From the NCBI GenBank assembly GCA_019637175.1, contig JAHBWD010000071.1, positions 1 through 43,310 on the forward strand: 43,310 nt of DNA, given 5' to 3'. Made by a program: the position numbers and the translations under genes. Below are positions 16,278-25,309 of this stretch, one piece after another. Each line of letters begins with the position of its first letter. The first letter of the stretch is position 1. Source of the stretch: Labilithrix sp. (GTDB lineage Bacteria > Myxococcota_A > Polyangia > Polyangiales > Polyangiaceae). The notes beneath the pieces are model-generated. The model was given only the letters and a program-made list of their open reading frames with translations. It was not told the DNA's origin and searched no databases.

Positions 16278-17475
16278 GCGGTTGCTCCGCCGCCTTCGGT
16301 TTCGGCTTGTAGGTCGCCGCAAGGATCGCCGTGGCCGCGACGATGACGAGCCGCTGTCGCACGATGAGGCCCACGTTCGCCATGCTCATCGCGTACATGA
16401 GGGTCGAGGGAACGATAAACGTAAGGAGCATGAGCAGGAGCCGCCGGTCGGTCTGGCGTGCGGCCAGGAATGCTCGGTAGATGATGAAGTACCAGAGCAG
16501 CACATCCACCTTCCCGAGCTGGAAGCCCAGCGATCCGCCCTCCCACAGAAACGGCGCGAAGACCGTGTATGCAAGCTTTTGGGGCAAGGCTGCGTAGGGA
16601 ACGCCACCATCATCGAACATGACGCCCGAGCCACCGGCGGCGTTCGCCTCTCGAATGTACGTCGCGGTGCCGACCTCGAACGTCTGACTAGCGCGGTCCG
16701 CCGCCATCTGAAGAATGTCGGTGAACGATGCGAGCGCGACCGAGATCGTCGCGATGACCACCGCAGCGGCGACCGGCCGTAACAGATTCTTGCTGCCAAC
16801 TCCGGCCAAACCGACGACGAGCGGCCCGACCGCGACGAACACCAGGTAGAAGCGTACGTACCAGAGCGCCGCAACGCACATGAGGCCAACCAGAGCGTGG
16901 ACGATCGAGAGCCTTTGGCTCAGGCGGAGGGCGCTGCCGAGCGCGCCGATCGCGAAGCAGAGAACCAACCCATCCTTGTACGTATCGCACGTGTAAAAGA
17001 GAAACGCGGGCTGGAAGTAAAGGATGCTCGCGAAGAGCAACGAGGTGCCGCGCTCCGCGCCGAACTGTGAAGACAACTTGAAAACGTTGAGGACGGTAAG
17101 ACCCGCGGCGAGCGCGACGAGCGCCGTACAGCCGAGCTGTGTGGCCTCTCCGCCGTTCGCGTAGATGAGGACGGCAAACAGGTTCGGTGGAAGCGACGTG
17201 GGCCCGAGGAGCGGAAGCTCCTCGGCCGTCACGAAGTGAAATCCGAAGTTGCGCCAGGAGGCGGCGATCATTCGGCCAAACTCTTCGTAGGTCGCTGAAT
17301 CTCCACCCAGGCCGTGAGAAAAGAAAGGAATCTCACGGATGACGAACTGAATGGCCAACCGCAGGAAATAGCCCCCCATGACGATCCTGCCGAGCGTCGT
17401 GGCGCGCTCGCCGGATGCATTGACGACCGCCCGGAGCGCAGCGCCGAAAACAAGCGCGAGGATGAGGCCGATCAT
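16216..17475 (-). CDS. Polytopic membrane protein, candidate O-antigen polymerase (Wzy-like)
   Basis: This 419-residue protein is mostly hydrophobic, with roughly ten membrane segments. A central loop region (~250-320) includes EVGTATYIREANAAGG, and FQPAFLFYTCDTYKDGLVL contains the short KDG motif seen in several Wzy/EpsG-type polymerases. Wzy proteins are poorly conserved, so the call rests on topology, size and position beside glycosyltransferases and a Wzx flippase. It would join repeat units on the periplasmic face. ATG 17475 is used; the longer open frame upstream is hydrophilic and overlaps the divergent AsnB gene. A GT39-like or other membrane transferase is an alternative. Confidence 0.65.
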   Translation of the reverse strand: MIGLILALVFGAALRAVVNASGERATTLGRIVMGGYFLRLAIQFVIREIPFFSHGLGGDSATYEEFGRMIAASWRNFGFHFVTAEELPLLGPTSLPPNLFAVLIYANGGEATQLGCTALVALAAGLTVLNVFKLSSQFGAERGTSLLFASILYFQPAFLFYTCDTYKDGLVLCFAIGALGSALRLSQRLSIVHALVGLMCVAALWYVRFYLVFVAVGPLVVGLAGVGSKNLLRPVAAAVVIATISVALASFTDILQMAADRASQTFEVGTATYIREANAAGGSGVMFDDGGVPYAALPQKLAYTVFAPFLWEGGSLGFQLGKVDVLLWYFIIYRAFLAARQTDRRLLLMLLTFIVPSTLMYAMSMANVGLIVRQRLVIVAATAILAATYKPKPKAAEQPLKAGFERPRAALDRARSSAR

Positions 17476-17602
17476 CGGCCTGTGGCGGGCTCTGCAGTCG
17501 CCGGGTGGGGGCGCGCCATCGTCCGGTGCTGATATCACGTGCACTCGGTCTCCGCCACGACGTCGCACGGCCAGCGCCACGTGGTAGTATGCTCGCCTTT
17601 CG

Positions 17603-19528
17603 ATGTGTGGCATCGCAGGTCTCATTACGTTCGACGCCTCGCTTGAGCGGGCGCGCGCCGTCGTCCACGCGATGGCGGAACGGATCGCGCACCGGGGACC
17701 GGATGGGGGGGGCGTGCTCGCGCACCCGGACGCGACGCTCGGGATGAAGCGGCTGGCCATCGTCGATGTCGAGCACGGCGACCAGCCGATGGCCAACGAC
17801 GACGAATCGATCGTCATCGTCTTCAACGGCGAGATCTACAACGCGCCGGCGCTTCGCACGCGGCTGCAGCGTCAAGGCATCCGTTTCAAGACGCGCAGTG
17901 ACACCGAAGTGATCATTCGGCTCTACGAGCACGACCCCGAACGGGTCGAGGAGGAGCTCGTCGGGATGTGGGCGTTCGCGATCCACGACCGCCGACGGCG
18001 GCGGGTCATTCTCAGCCGCGATCGCTTCGGCATCAAGCCGCTCTTCTTGATCGACTCCGGACACGCGCTCGCGTTCGCGTCCGAGCTTCGCTGCTTCGAT
18101 CGCGATCTTGCGCCGTTTCGCGAGTACTTCGGTATCGACCACGCGGCGGCGCACGCGATGCTGTCATGGAGCTACGTCCCGGAGACCGCGACGATCTTCA
18201 AGGGCGTGAAGCGGCTCGCGCCCGCCACGCGGCTCGAGATCGATCTCGAAAGCGGGCGGCGCCGCTCGCGCACGTATTGGGAGCTCGCACCGAGCGCGGA
18301 GGCCGCCCGAATTACCTCGCTGGACGAAGCGTGCACCGGCGTCGAGATGCTCCTTCGTCGTTCGGTGCGCGAGCACCTCGAGAGCGACGTCCCGATCGCG
18401 ACGTTCCTGAGCGGAGGTATCGACTCCTCTCTCGTCACTGCGCTCGCGGCGGAAGAGTCTTCCCGGCCGATCAAGGCGTATTCGATCGGGTTCCATGAGC
18501 CGAGGTTCGACGAATCACCGTTCGCGCGCGCCACAGCCCAACGCCTCGGGCTCGAGATCGACATCCAAATGTTCGACGAGGAGACGGCGCGGCGGAGGCT
18601 GCCCGACGTGTTTCTCTCCTACGACGAGCCGTTCGGTGACTCATCCAGCCTCGCTACATACTTGCTCTGCGACCACGTATCGCAAGACTACAAAGTCGCG
18701 CTCGGTGGTGACGGCGGCGACGAGGTCTTCGCTGGGTACAAGAAATATCTCGTGATCAAGCTGCGCGCTCCCTTCGCGACGATCCCGGCGATGCGCGACG
18801 GTATCGGACGCGCACTCGGTCAGATCCCGACGCGCACGGATCGCACGCGAGTGTGGACGGAGATCCTTCGCACCACACGAAGACTCTCGCGCGGGCTAGC
18901 GGGCGCCGACGCGGAGGTCTACAGCCAGCTGACGCAGGTCGCGCCTCTCGCGCGCACCGAGAGCCTCGTCCGAAGTCCGGCGGCGGCAGAGCAGTACCTC
19001 GACCAAGCCCGCCGGCGCTTCAGCGCCGCGACCGGGAGCGAGCTGCAGCGAACGCTAGCCTGCGACCTAGCCAACACGCTCTGCAACGACATGCTCGTGA
19101 AAGTCGACAGAGCGAGCATGGCACATCACCTCGAGGCGAGAGTGCCGATGCTCGACCACCGACTCGTCGAGTTCGGGGTCGGTCTGCCGGAGCGCTTCGT
19201 GCTCGGGATGAAAGGCAAACGGGTTCTCCGCGCGCTCCACCAGCGGCGCTTCGGCCCGGCGCTCGCCAACCGCAAGAAACAGGGCTTCGGCGTCCCCGTC
19301 GAGGCGTGGCTCCGCGGACCGTTCGACCGGGCGTGCGTTCGCCTCTTCGAAAAATCACGCATCGACCGCTTCGGCATCCTCTCGAGTGACGCGCTCTCCG
19401 GCGGCGCGTTCCGCGAGTGGCTTCGTACCGACCCGATGGTGCTCTGGCACGTGCTCGCGCTCGCAGCGTGGTGCGAGACGAACCTGGGGGACGGCCCCGA
19501 GGTCCTCCGCGAGCTCCTCGCGTCGTGA
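17603..19528 (+). CDS. Glutamine-hydrolysing asparagine synthetase family protein (AsnB-like)
   Basis: This is a 641-residue class II amidotransferase. Met-Cys-Gly-Ile-Ala-Gly gives the N-terminal nucleophile Cys2, with RGPDG, FNGEIYN and SDTEVI in the glutaminase domain. The synthetase domain has the PP-loop SGGIDSS at 270-276 and LGGDGGDEVFAGY. Both domains look complete. In a polysaccharide locus, members of this family are often assigned to making an amide from a sugar carboxylate (uronamide) rather than asparagine. That role is inferred here from context. It is a single gene, convergent with the deacetylase gene, with 24 bases between stops. Confidence 0.93.
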   Translation: MCGIAGLITFDASLERARAVVHAMAERIAHRGPDGGGVLAHPDATLGMKRLAIVDVEHGDQPMANDDESIVIVFNGEIYNAPALRTRLQRQGIRFKTRSDTEVIIRLYEHDPERVEEELVGMWAFAIHDRRRRRVILSRDRFGIKPLFLIDSGHALAFASELRCFDRDLAPFREYFGIDHAAAHAMLSWSYVPETATIFKGVKRLAPATRLEIDLESGRRRSRTYWELAPSAEAARITSLDEACTGVEMLLRRSVREHLESDVPIATFLSGGIDSSLVTALAAEESSRPIKAYSIGFHEPRFDESPFARATAQRLGLEIDIQMFDEETARRRLPDVFLSYDEPFGDSSSLATYLLCDHVSQDYKVALGGDGGDEVFAGYKKYLVIKLRAPFATIPAMRDGIGRALGQIPTRTDRTRVWTEILRTTRRLSRGLAGADAEVYSQLTQVAPLARTESLVRSPAAAEQYLDQARRRFSAATGSELQRTLACDLANTLCNDMLVKVDRASMAHHLEARVPMLDHRLVEFGVGLPERFVLGMKGKRVLRALHQRRFGPALANRKKQGFGVPVEAWLRGPFDRACVRLFEKSRIDRFGILSSDALSGGAFREWLRTDPMVLWHVLALAAWCETNLGDGPEVLRELLAS

Positions 19529-19552
19529 CGCGAGCAGGCCATTCGCCAGCGC

Positions 19553-20515
19553 TCACGCCCTCCCGCCGGCGAGCTCCGCCGCGAGGTCGCCCATCGTTCG
19601 GATATCGAGGCGCCCGCGCTCGCGCAGCTCGACCGCGTGCGTCAGGACGGCGCGCAGCACGGACATCATCGCCGCCCGGTCCACGGCGAAGTTGAACGGG
19701 TGAAACCACAGATGGAACAGCTTTCCCTCGCGCACCGCGCGCTCGAGGCCGAGACGCGCTTTGCGGATACGGGCCGCGATGGGGATGAAGCGTCGAACCC
19801 CGCGACGATGCAAGAGGAGCATCGATCCTGGAAGGTTCCACAAGCCCGCGAGTTGCTCGTTCGGCTCCGAGACGGGCGGTGAGAGCGCCGTCGCCTGATC
19901 GATGAGGTGACCGGAACGCTTCAACGTACCGGGCAGCGGCCGGAACCAGGTCGGATCCTCTCCCCGGTAGCATAGGAACCCGTTGTCCCGCAGGAGGGCG
20001 TGGTGCCCCTCGCTGTTACGTGGAAACACGAAGCTGCGGAGCGTGATCCCACGCGTGCGAGCGCTCTCGACGCACGCTCGCAAGTCGTCGGCCGCCGCAC
20101 GAGCGGAGCACCCAGCGTCACCGTAGACGAGATGAGAGAACGAGTGACAGCCAACCTCGTGACCCGCGCGCGCAGAGAGCACCGCGTCGACCAGGTCGTC
20201 GCCATACCAGAGCGGATCGCGGTCTCGGTCCGTGCACGGATCGGCGCCGAACCAGTCGCGCTCGAACCATCGGTAGCGCGGGCGCGCGAGGTCTCCGTGC
20301 GCACGACCGTCTTCGCCGCGAGCGCACGACGCCAGGAAGAGGTGCCCGACGAGCGCCCACGTCGCCGGCACGCGAAGCTCGTCGAACAGCGACACGAGCT
20401 CGCGGAAGACGCCGCGCAGGTCCGGATTCTCACGCTCGAATCGCAATGCTGGGGTGTGATCGAAGCTCCCCCAGATAAGCTCCTCGTCGATGCTGACGAT
20501 GAACGTCGGGCGCAT
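19553..20515 (-). CDS. Polysaccharide deacetylase family protein (NodB-like)
   Basis: This is a 320-residue protein. The N-terminal strand FIVSIDEELIWG supplies the metal or catalytic Asp at 10. GHEVGCHSFSHLVYGD gives HSFSH at 124-128, the H-x3-H metal-binding motif of carbohydrate esterase family 4. No signal peptide is seen, so it probably acts in the cytoplasm on a sugar-nucleotide or lipid-linked intermediate, as do other deacetylases encoded in glycan loci. The substrate may be an N-acetyl group. ATG 20515 is chosen since the conserved strand begins there. The upstream gene on the same strand ends five bases before it, so the two form an operon. Confidence 0.88.
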   Translation of the reverse strand: MRPTFIVSIDEELIWGSFDHTPALRFERENPDLRGVFRELVSLFDELRVPATWALVGHLFLASCARGEDGRAHGDLARPRYRWFERDWFGADPCTDRDRDPLWYGDDLVDAVLSARAGHEVGCHSFSHLVYGDAGCSARAAADDLRACVESARTRGITLRSFVFPRNSEGHHALLRDNGFLCYRGEDPTWFRPLPGTLKRSGHLIDQATALSPPVSEPNEQLAGLWNLPGSMLLLHRRGVRRFIPIAARIRKARLGLERAVREGKLFHLWFHPFNFAVDRAAMMSVLRAVLTHAVELRERGRLDIRTMGDLAAELAGGRA

Positions 20516-20520
20516 CGGAG

Positions 20521-21294
20521 CTACCTCGTGCCGACGAGCACCAGATGGTTCGTGAGGTTTCGAAGACCGGGCCGGTCGGAGAGCATGTCGTCGAGAGGCT
20601 CGAGCAGGCGAAGCGTCGCCGCGAGCGCAGACGAGGACACGCGGCCGAGCCCCTGCCAAGGTCCGAGGAAGACGCCGTGCACGTCGACGCGCGAGAATCC
20701 CGCTTCGGACATGGCGTGCCTCGCGCCTCTCTCGGTCATGAACGAATGCTTGACCTTCGTGAAGGTCGGGATCTGCAGGCGCGAGGTGAGCGCGTTGATG
20801 AGCGCATAACCGTTCAGCGAGAGCAGCGGCGCCGCAGTCACGACCGCAAGGCCTCCTGGACGAAGTACGCGTGCGATCTCCGAGAGTCCGCGCTGCGGAT
20901 CGGCCAGATACCGGATAACCTCGATTGAGAGAACGAAGTCGAACGACGCGTCGGGGAACGCAAGGTTCTCGATATCGCCGTCGTCGACTTGCAGGCCTGG
21001 GTTGAGCGTTCGCGCACGATCGCGCATCGCCGGGGACGGCTCGATACCCACGACGTCGAAGCCGCGGCTAGCGAGACGTTGGACGTTGAAACCGGTGCCG
21101 CACCCGACGTCGAGCGCACGCGTACCGCGTGCGAGAGTGGCCGTGAGACCGTCGAGCAGCGTCTCGATCTTCTTGCGGCCGTAGGTGAACGTCGACCGGT
21201 ACGGATCCTCGTGAAGCGCGCGGTAACGAGCCTCGAACTCCGCCGCCTGCGTGGTGTGGACCTGAACGGCGTGGTCTTTCTGTGACGTCGACAC
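20521..21294 (-). CDS. SAM-dependent class I methyltransferase
   Basis: This is a 257-residue protein from GTG 21294. SAM motif I LDVGCGTGFNV is at 61-71, the acidic residue ending beta-2 is in VVGIEPSP, followed by DGDIENLAFPDASFDFVLSIEV (motif II region) and LRPGGLAVVTAAPL (motif III). It likely methylates a hydroxyl or other group on a sugar or lipid-linked saccharide; the target is unknown. A longer open frame upstream to 21783 is not used because the added sequence is Arg-rich and lacks homology. It is the first gene of a two-gene operon with the deacetylase. Confidence 0.85.
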   Translation of the reverse strand: MSTSQKDHAVQVHTTQAAEFEARYRALHEDPYRSTFTYGRKKIETLLDGLTATLARGTRALDVGCGTGFNVQRLASRGFDVVGIEPSPAMRDRARTLNPGLQVDDGDIENLAFPDASFDFVLSIEVIRYLADPQRGLSEIARVLRPGGLAVVTAAPLLSLNGYALINALTSRLQIPTFTKVKHSFMTERGARHAMSEAGFSRVDVHGVFLGPWQGLGRVSSSALAATLRLLEPLDDMLSDRPGLRNLTNHLVLVGTR

Positions 21295-21840
21295 GTCGGG
21301 CTTTCTAGACGAATCGGCCTGACAAAGCGACGCCCGCGTAAGGCGGACGCGGATCGCCCGCAGCGGACCCCGACGACGTTGACCGGCACGCATGGCTTGA
21401 AGTCGAAGCTCTTGGCCCCACGCTTCGCGACGTCGTCGGAATGGCGAAACGCGGTGACGCCTCCGACGCGCGGTAGCGCGAACAGGCGCTCGGCGACGGG
21501 ACGGACCACGTGGGTCCCGCGCGCGAGCGCCTCGTGCAGTGGTTCTTCCGCACTCGTCGGCTGAGCGGCCGAATGAAGGAGTCTGGCTGACCTTCGGCCA
21601 CGGCTGGCAGGGAAGACGACGCACAGCCCCATGCGTCCTCGCGGATGGGGAAGGTCGAGCACGCTCCTCACGGCCGAATAGCTGAGCAACTCGCGCCTGG
21701 CAGCGATGGTTCACTTGATCGTTGACGTGCGTGACGCGCATGCGCGAAACATCCGGCGTGAGCATGCCCCGTTCGACGCGCACTGCCCGATGGGGGCGAC
21801 CGGGACTGTACGCGCTGACAGCGCTACACGAGGACGCGAC
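21295..21840. other. 546-base gap with a possible gene remnant on the minus strand
   Basis: No complete gene is supported. On the minus strand, between about 21660 and 21360, one frame reads MGLCVVFPASRGR, then HEALARGTHVVRPVAERLF, LPRVGGVTAFRHSDDVAKRG and KSFDFKPCVPVNVVGV. It uses mostly G/C-ending codons, as real genes here do. It lacks a clear start and runs into the methyltransferase region in a different frame, so it may be a decayed or truncated gene. The right end carries the promoter and the GAGGA ribosome site (21830-21834) for the acyltransferase gene. Confidence 0.4.
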
Positions 21841-22887
21841 GTGCTGAAGTCAATCGAGACCCTCTCGGACCCCAAGCGCATCCCCGGCGTCGACGTCCTG
21901 CGGGGCATCGCGGTGATCGCGGTCGTCCTCTTCCACTTCGGCGTGTTGCCTTACGGCTACATCGGTGTCGACCTGTTCTTTGTCGTGTCTGGGTTCTTGG
22001 TCGGACGCCCGCTCGCGCGCACTGTCATCCAGGGGAAGAGACCTCTCGTCGGACGGTTCATCATCACCCGCGGTTTCAAGATCTGGCCTTCGTACTATGC
22101 CTTCATCGGGCTCGGCACGCTCATGGCGACGGCGCTCTACAGCCAAACGCATCCCGATCAGATCATCACGTGGTCTCACGCGCCCCGCTATCTACTCTTC
22201 TTCCAGAACTACCGCGGCACACCGCACTGGTCGTTCGACCACGTGTGGTCGCTTTGTGTCGAGGAGCACTTCTACGTTCTCTTGCCAGTGTCGGCGCTCG
22301 TCGCGTTCCGTCTCTTTGGAGGAGGCTCACGGACGATCGCGCGCGTCGCGGTGGCCGGAATTCTCGCCGGCGTCATCGCCAAAGTTGCCGGACACCGCAT
22401 CGGCTTCGAAACGCACGCGGCGACGCACAATCGCGTCGACGCCCTCTCATGGGGACTGCTGCTCGCGATCGCGCACGAGGCGGATTGGAGGCTGCTTCGT
22501 CGCATTGAGCGGTCGCGATGGACGCCGTTCGTGGGCGGCAGCATCGTCGCGGTCGCAGTGCTCTTGCACGCCGTCGACGCGTCGCCTCTCTTCGCCGCGA
22601 TAGGCTTTCACTCTGTGCTTCCGGTCGGGATCGTTCTTTTGCTCGCATGGGCGCGAACGTTGCGAACGGGCCCGCGGTCGGTGAGGTTCGTCGCCTACTA
22701 CAGCTACAACCTATATCTCTGGCACGCACCGCTCGTGTTCGCCCTACGCGACAGGTTCGGCAGCGGCGCGCTCGGCCTGCTCCTGTACCTGTCCGCCGCC
22801 ATGACAATCGCGATCGCGGCGACGGCGCTCGTCGAGGAGCCGTGCCTGCGCCTGCGGGGACGTCTGCTCGGCGCGTCGCCCGGATGA
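21841..22887 (+). CDS. Membrane acyltransferase, acyltransferase-3 (OafA-like) family
   Basis: This is a 348-residue polytopic protein. The N-terminus IPGVDVLRGIAVIAVVLFHFG carries the family pattern D-x-L-R-x(n)-H, with the conserved His at about 32. Then come GYIGVDLFFVVSGFLVGRPL, the R-rich loop around FIITRGFKIWP and HVWSLCVEEHFYVLLP, all typical of OafA/YrhL-type O-acyltransferases. These proteins transfer acetyl or other acyl groups to sugars across the inner membrane. GTG 21841 is chosen because a GAGGA Shine-Dalgarno stands six bases upstream. It is followed 63 bases later by the flippase gene on the same strand. Confidence 0.9.
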   Translation: MLKSIETLSDPKRIPGVDVLRGIAVIAVVLFHFGVLPYGYIGVDLFFVVSGFLVGRPLARTVIQGKRPLVGRFIITRGFKIWPSYYAFIGLGTLMATALYSQTHPDQIITWSHAPRYLLFFQNYRGTPHWSFDHVWSLCVEEHFYVLLPVSALVAFRLFGGGSRTIARVAVAGILAGVIAKVAGHRIGFETHAATHNRVDALSWGLLLAIAHEADWRLLRRIERSRWTPFVGGSIVAVAVLLHAVDASPLFAAIGFHSVLPVGIVLLLAWARTLRTGPRSVRFVAYYSYNLYLWHAPLVFALRDRFGSGALGLLLYLSAAMTIAIAATALVEEPCLRLRGRLLGASPG

Positions 22888-22950
22888 CGGCGCAACGCTC
22901 TGCTCCGGCTTGGCAAGCCACTCGACGACGGCTAAGGTGCCGCTCCGCCC

Positions 22951-24390
22951 GTGGCCCAGAGTCCTGAACAGCTCGTTCCAGGGCGATTTCGCGAGCTCCT
23001 CCGCGCCGTTCGGCTCACATCCTCCTCGACGCTCCTGACGGTCGTATTCGGGGTAGCGAGCAACAAGCTCATCGCTCACTACGCGGGCTCGAGCGGCATC
23101 GGGCTCATCGGTATCTACCGCACGCTCGTCTACCTCGCTTCGACCGTCGGCCTCCTCGGCGTGACCGACGTGATGACGCGCGGCATCGCGCGAGCCAAGA
23201 CGAAGGAGGAGTCGACGGCCATCATCGGCGCCTCGGCGCACTTCCTGGTTTTGCCCGTGCTCGTCGTCTTGCTCGTGGCATTCTTCTTCGCAGCCCCAAT
23301 CACCTCTGCGATGTTCGGCAGCAGCGGGAGTGAGCACGTCGACGAGGTGCGCGTCGTGCTCGCGCTGTCGAGCGCCTCGATGGGCTACGCGGTCGTGCAG
23401 GCGATCTTGAACGGTCAGGCCGCCGTGCGCGAGATCGCGTCGTTGAGCGTCGCGGTTTCCTTCGCGACGCTGGCGCTCTCGTATCCGTTCCTCAAGATCG
23501 GGCCACTCGGACTGCCCCTCTTGATCAGCGTAGGTCCGTTCGCCGCGATGTTGCTCGGTGTCCGCTTCACGTGGAAGCGAAATGGATTGCGAGCGGCCGA
23601 CTTCGGGTTTCGTTCGATCGCTGAAGTGCGCGCTCGCCTCCCAATCTCGCTCTTCTTGGTCCTCCATCCGTTCGTCGCGACGACGAGCGCGCTCGCACAT
23701 CAATCGGTCATGGCGCGTGGTTACGGAATCGACACACTGGGTCTATACAACGCGGGCTCGACGCTCGAGTCGACGGCCATCGCGATGCTCACGGCGCCCA
23801 TGCGCTCGTACTTTCTGCCGACGCTCGGGCGCCTCGAAAGCCACGTCGAGAGGCGTCGCTTCGCCGAGCGGATGCTCGTCGTCCTGCTCGCCCTGATCCT
23901 CGTCGGTGGGTCGATCCTCATCCTCGGCGCGCCGGAGATCCTGAGCCTGCTCTTCGCGCGTGCCTTCACGTCGGGCGCATCTCTCGTCGCGGCGCTCGCG
24001 TTGTCGTTCGTGGGTCAGATGTTCGTTTGGGTCGCCGGGATGCACCTCATCCACGAGGGGCGCTTCGGGACCTGGGTCGCCGTCGACACTGTGTGGGCCC
24101 TTCTTCGCGTCGGCGGAACGTACGCGTGCGTCCGCTACGGAGCCCCGATCGTCGCGGCCGCGTTCGTTCACGCCGGCGCCTACACGGTGCTCGGCGTCAT
24201 CTACGTCTTCGTGACCCGAGAGAAGGGCGTCGCCTTGATCAGCGGCCGAGCGATCGGCACTTCACTAGCAGTGCTCGCGCTCCTGGGCGCGGCGTCGTGG
24301 CTGGCGACATCACGAACCGCGTTCGGGATTGGGGTCTACGTGGCGTGTGCCGGCGCCTTCGCGTGGTCCCTCGCGCGCCGGTGGAAGTGA
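22951..24390 (+). CDS. wzx: Polysaccharide flippase, Wzx/MOP family
   Basis: This is a 479-residue protein with about 12-14 membrane segments. The N-terminal region (TSSSTLLTVVFGVASNKLIAHYAGSSGIGLIGIYRTLVYLAS) and the repeat-like second half (LPISLFLVLHPFVATTSALAHQ and the YGIDTLGLYNAGS segment) match the polysaccharide transport (Wzx, RfbX) type, closest in feel to WzxE. It would flip undecaprenyl-linked repeat units to the periplasm for Wzy. The start is GTG 22951. The next gene starts 33 bases after its stop, on the same strand. The symbol is by function class. Confidence 0.88.
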   Translation: MAQSPEQLVPGRFRELLRAVRLTSSSTLLTVVFGVASNKLIAHYAGSSGIGLIGIYRTLVYLASTVGLLGVTDVMTRGIARAKTKEESTAIIGASAHFLVLPVLVVLLVAFFFAAPITSAMFGSSGSEHVDEVRVVLALSSASMGYAVVQAILNGQAAVREIASLSVAVSFATLALSYPFLKIGPLGLPLLISVGPFAAMLLGVRFTWKRNGLRAADFGFRSIAEVRARLPISLFLVLHPFVATTSALAHQSVMARGYGIDTLGLYNAGSTLESTAIAMLTAPMRSYFLPTLGRLESHVERRRFAERMLVVLLALILVGGSILILGAPEILSLLFARAFTSGASLVAALALSFVGQMFVWVAGMHLIHEGRFGTWVAVDTVWALLRVGGTYACVRYGAPIVAAAFVHAGAYTVLGVIYVFVTREKGVALISGRAIGTSLAVLALLGAASWLATSRTAFGIGVYVACAGAFAWSLARRWK

Positions 24391-24422
24391 CTCGCGCGGT
24401 CGGTGTGCTAAGACCCAACTCG

Positions 24423-25307
24423 ATGGTCGACGCGAAGCTCCCCTTGCGCACCCGAGTGCTGAACGTGTTCCGCGCTCCGCTCCGCGGGCGGACGCTCGAC
24501 GGACTGCTTTCGTACGCGACACGGGGCAAGATGCCGACGAGCCTCTGGGCGCGCGTGCCTCCGAGCCACATCCTCTACGCTCGACCGTCGGCGCGCCGCG
24601 CCGTGCGGGCGGGCATCGTCTACGACCTCGACATCAGCGACTTCATGGAGTGGGTCATCTACTACGGCATCGCGACGGAGCCGCGCGACAAGCTGTACGG
24701 TCTCGCTTCCGCCGGCGACACCGTGCTCGACGTTGGCGCTAACGTCGGAGAGTGCGCCCTGAACTTCTCGCGGCGCGTCGGACCGACGGGACGCGTCCTC
24801 GCCTTCGAGCCCGGTCCGTCGGTGCGCGCGAAGCTCGAGCGCAACGTCTCGCTCAACGGCTTCGCGACGAACATCGACATCATGGCTCTCGGCCTCGGCG
24901 ACGCGCCGGCTACCCTTCAACTCTGCGAGCCCTCACCCCACAACCGCGGGGGCAATCGGATCCTCGAGCGCCCGGTCGGCGAGCACGTCGCGATCCGCGT
25001 CGTCCGCCTAGACGACTTCGTGGCGGAGCACGGGCTCGAGCGCGTCGATCTCGTCAAGATCGACGTGGAGGGGTTCGAGGTGCGCGCGCTGCGCGGCGCG
25101 CGGCAGACGCTAGAGCGCTTTCGTCCGACGCTCTTCGTCGAGGTCAGCGAAGAGAACCTCCGTGGCTCAGGCACGTCCGCAAGAGAGCTCGTCGGCTTTC
25201 TCGCCGAGCTCGGTTACGCGCTGCGAAGCGCCGACGACGGCGCGACCGTCACGCCCGACGATCGCTTCGAAGGCCGTCACTTCGACGTGATCGCGACGGC
25301 GTCGTAG
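24423..25307 (+). CDS. FkbM family methyltransferase
   Basis: This 294-residue protein begins with a basic region. It then shows VLDVGANVGECALNFSRRVG (SAM motif I, ~102-121), VLAFEPGPSVRAKLERNVSLN, a VRLDDFVAEHGLERVDLVKID segment and DVEGFEVRALRGA, which are diagnostic of the FkbM domain. FkbM-type enzymes usually methylate hydroxyl groups; here the substrate is likely a sugar of the repeat unit. It is the last gene of a three-gene group with the acyltransferase and Wzx. Its stop is only two bases from the stop of the convergent nucleotidyltransferase. ATG 24423 is chosen over the long open frame overlapping Wzx. Confidence 0.9.
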   Translation: MVDAKLPLRTRVLNVFRAPLRGRTLDGLLSYATRGKMPTSLWARVPPSHILYARPSARRAVRAGIVYDLDISDFMEWVIYYGIATEPRDKLYGLASAGDTVLDVGANVGECALNFSRRVGPTGRVLAFEPGPSVRAKLERNVSLNGFATNIDIMALGLGDAPATLQLCEPSPHNRGGNRILERPVGEHVAIRVVRLDDFVAEHGLERVDLVKIDVEGFEVRALRGARQTLERFRPTLFVEVSEENLRGSGTSARELVGFLAELGYALRSADDGATVTPDDRFEGRHFDVIATAS

Positions 25308-25309
25308 GC

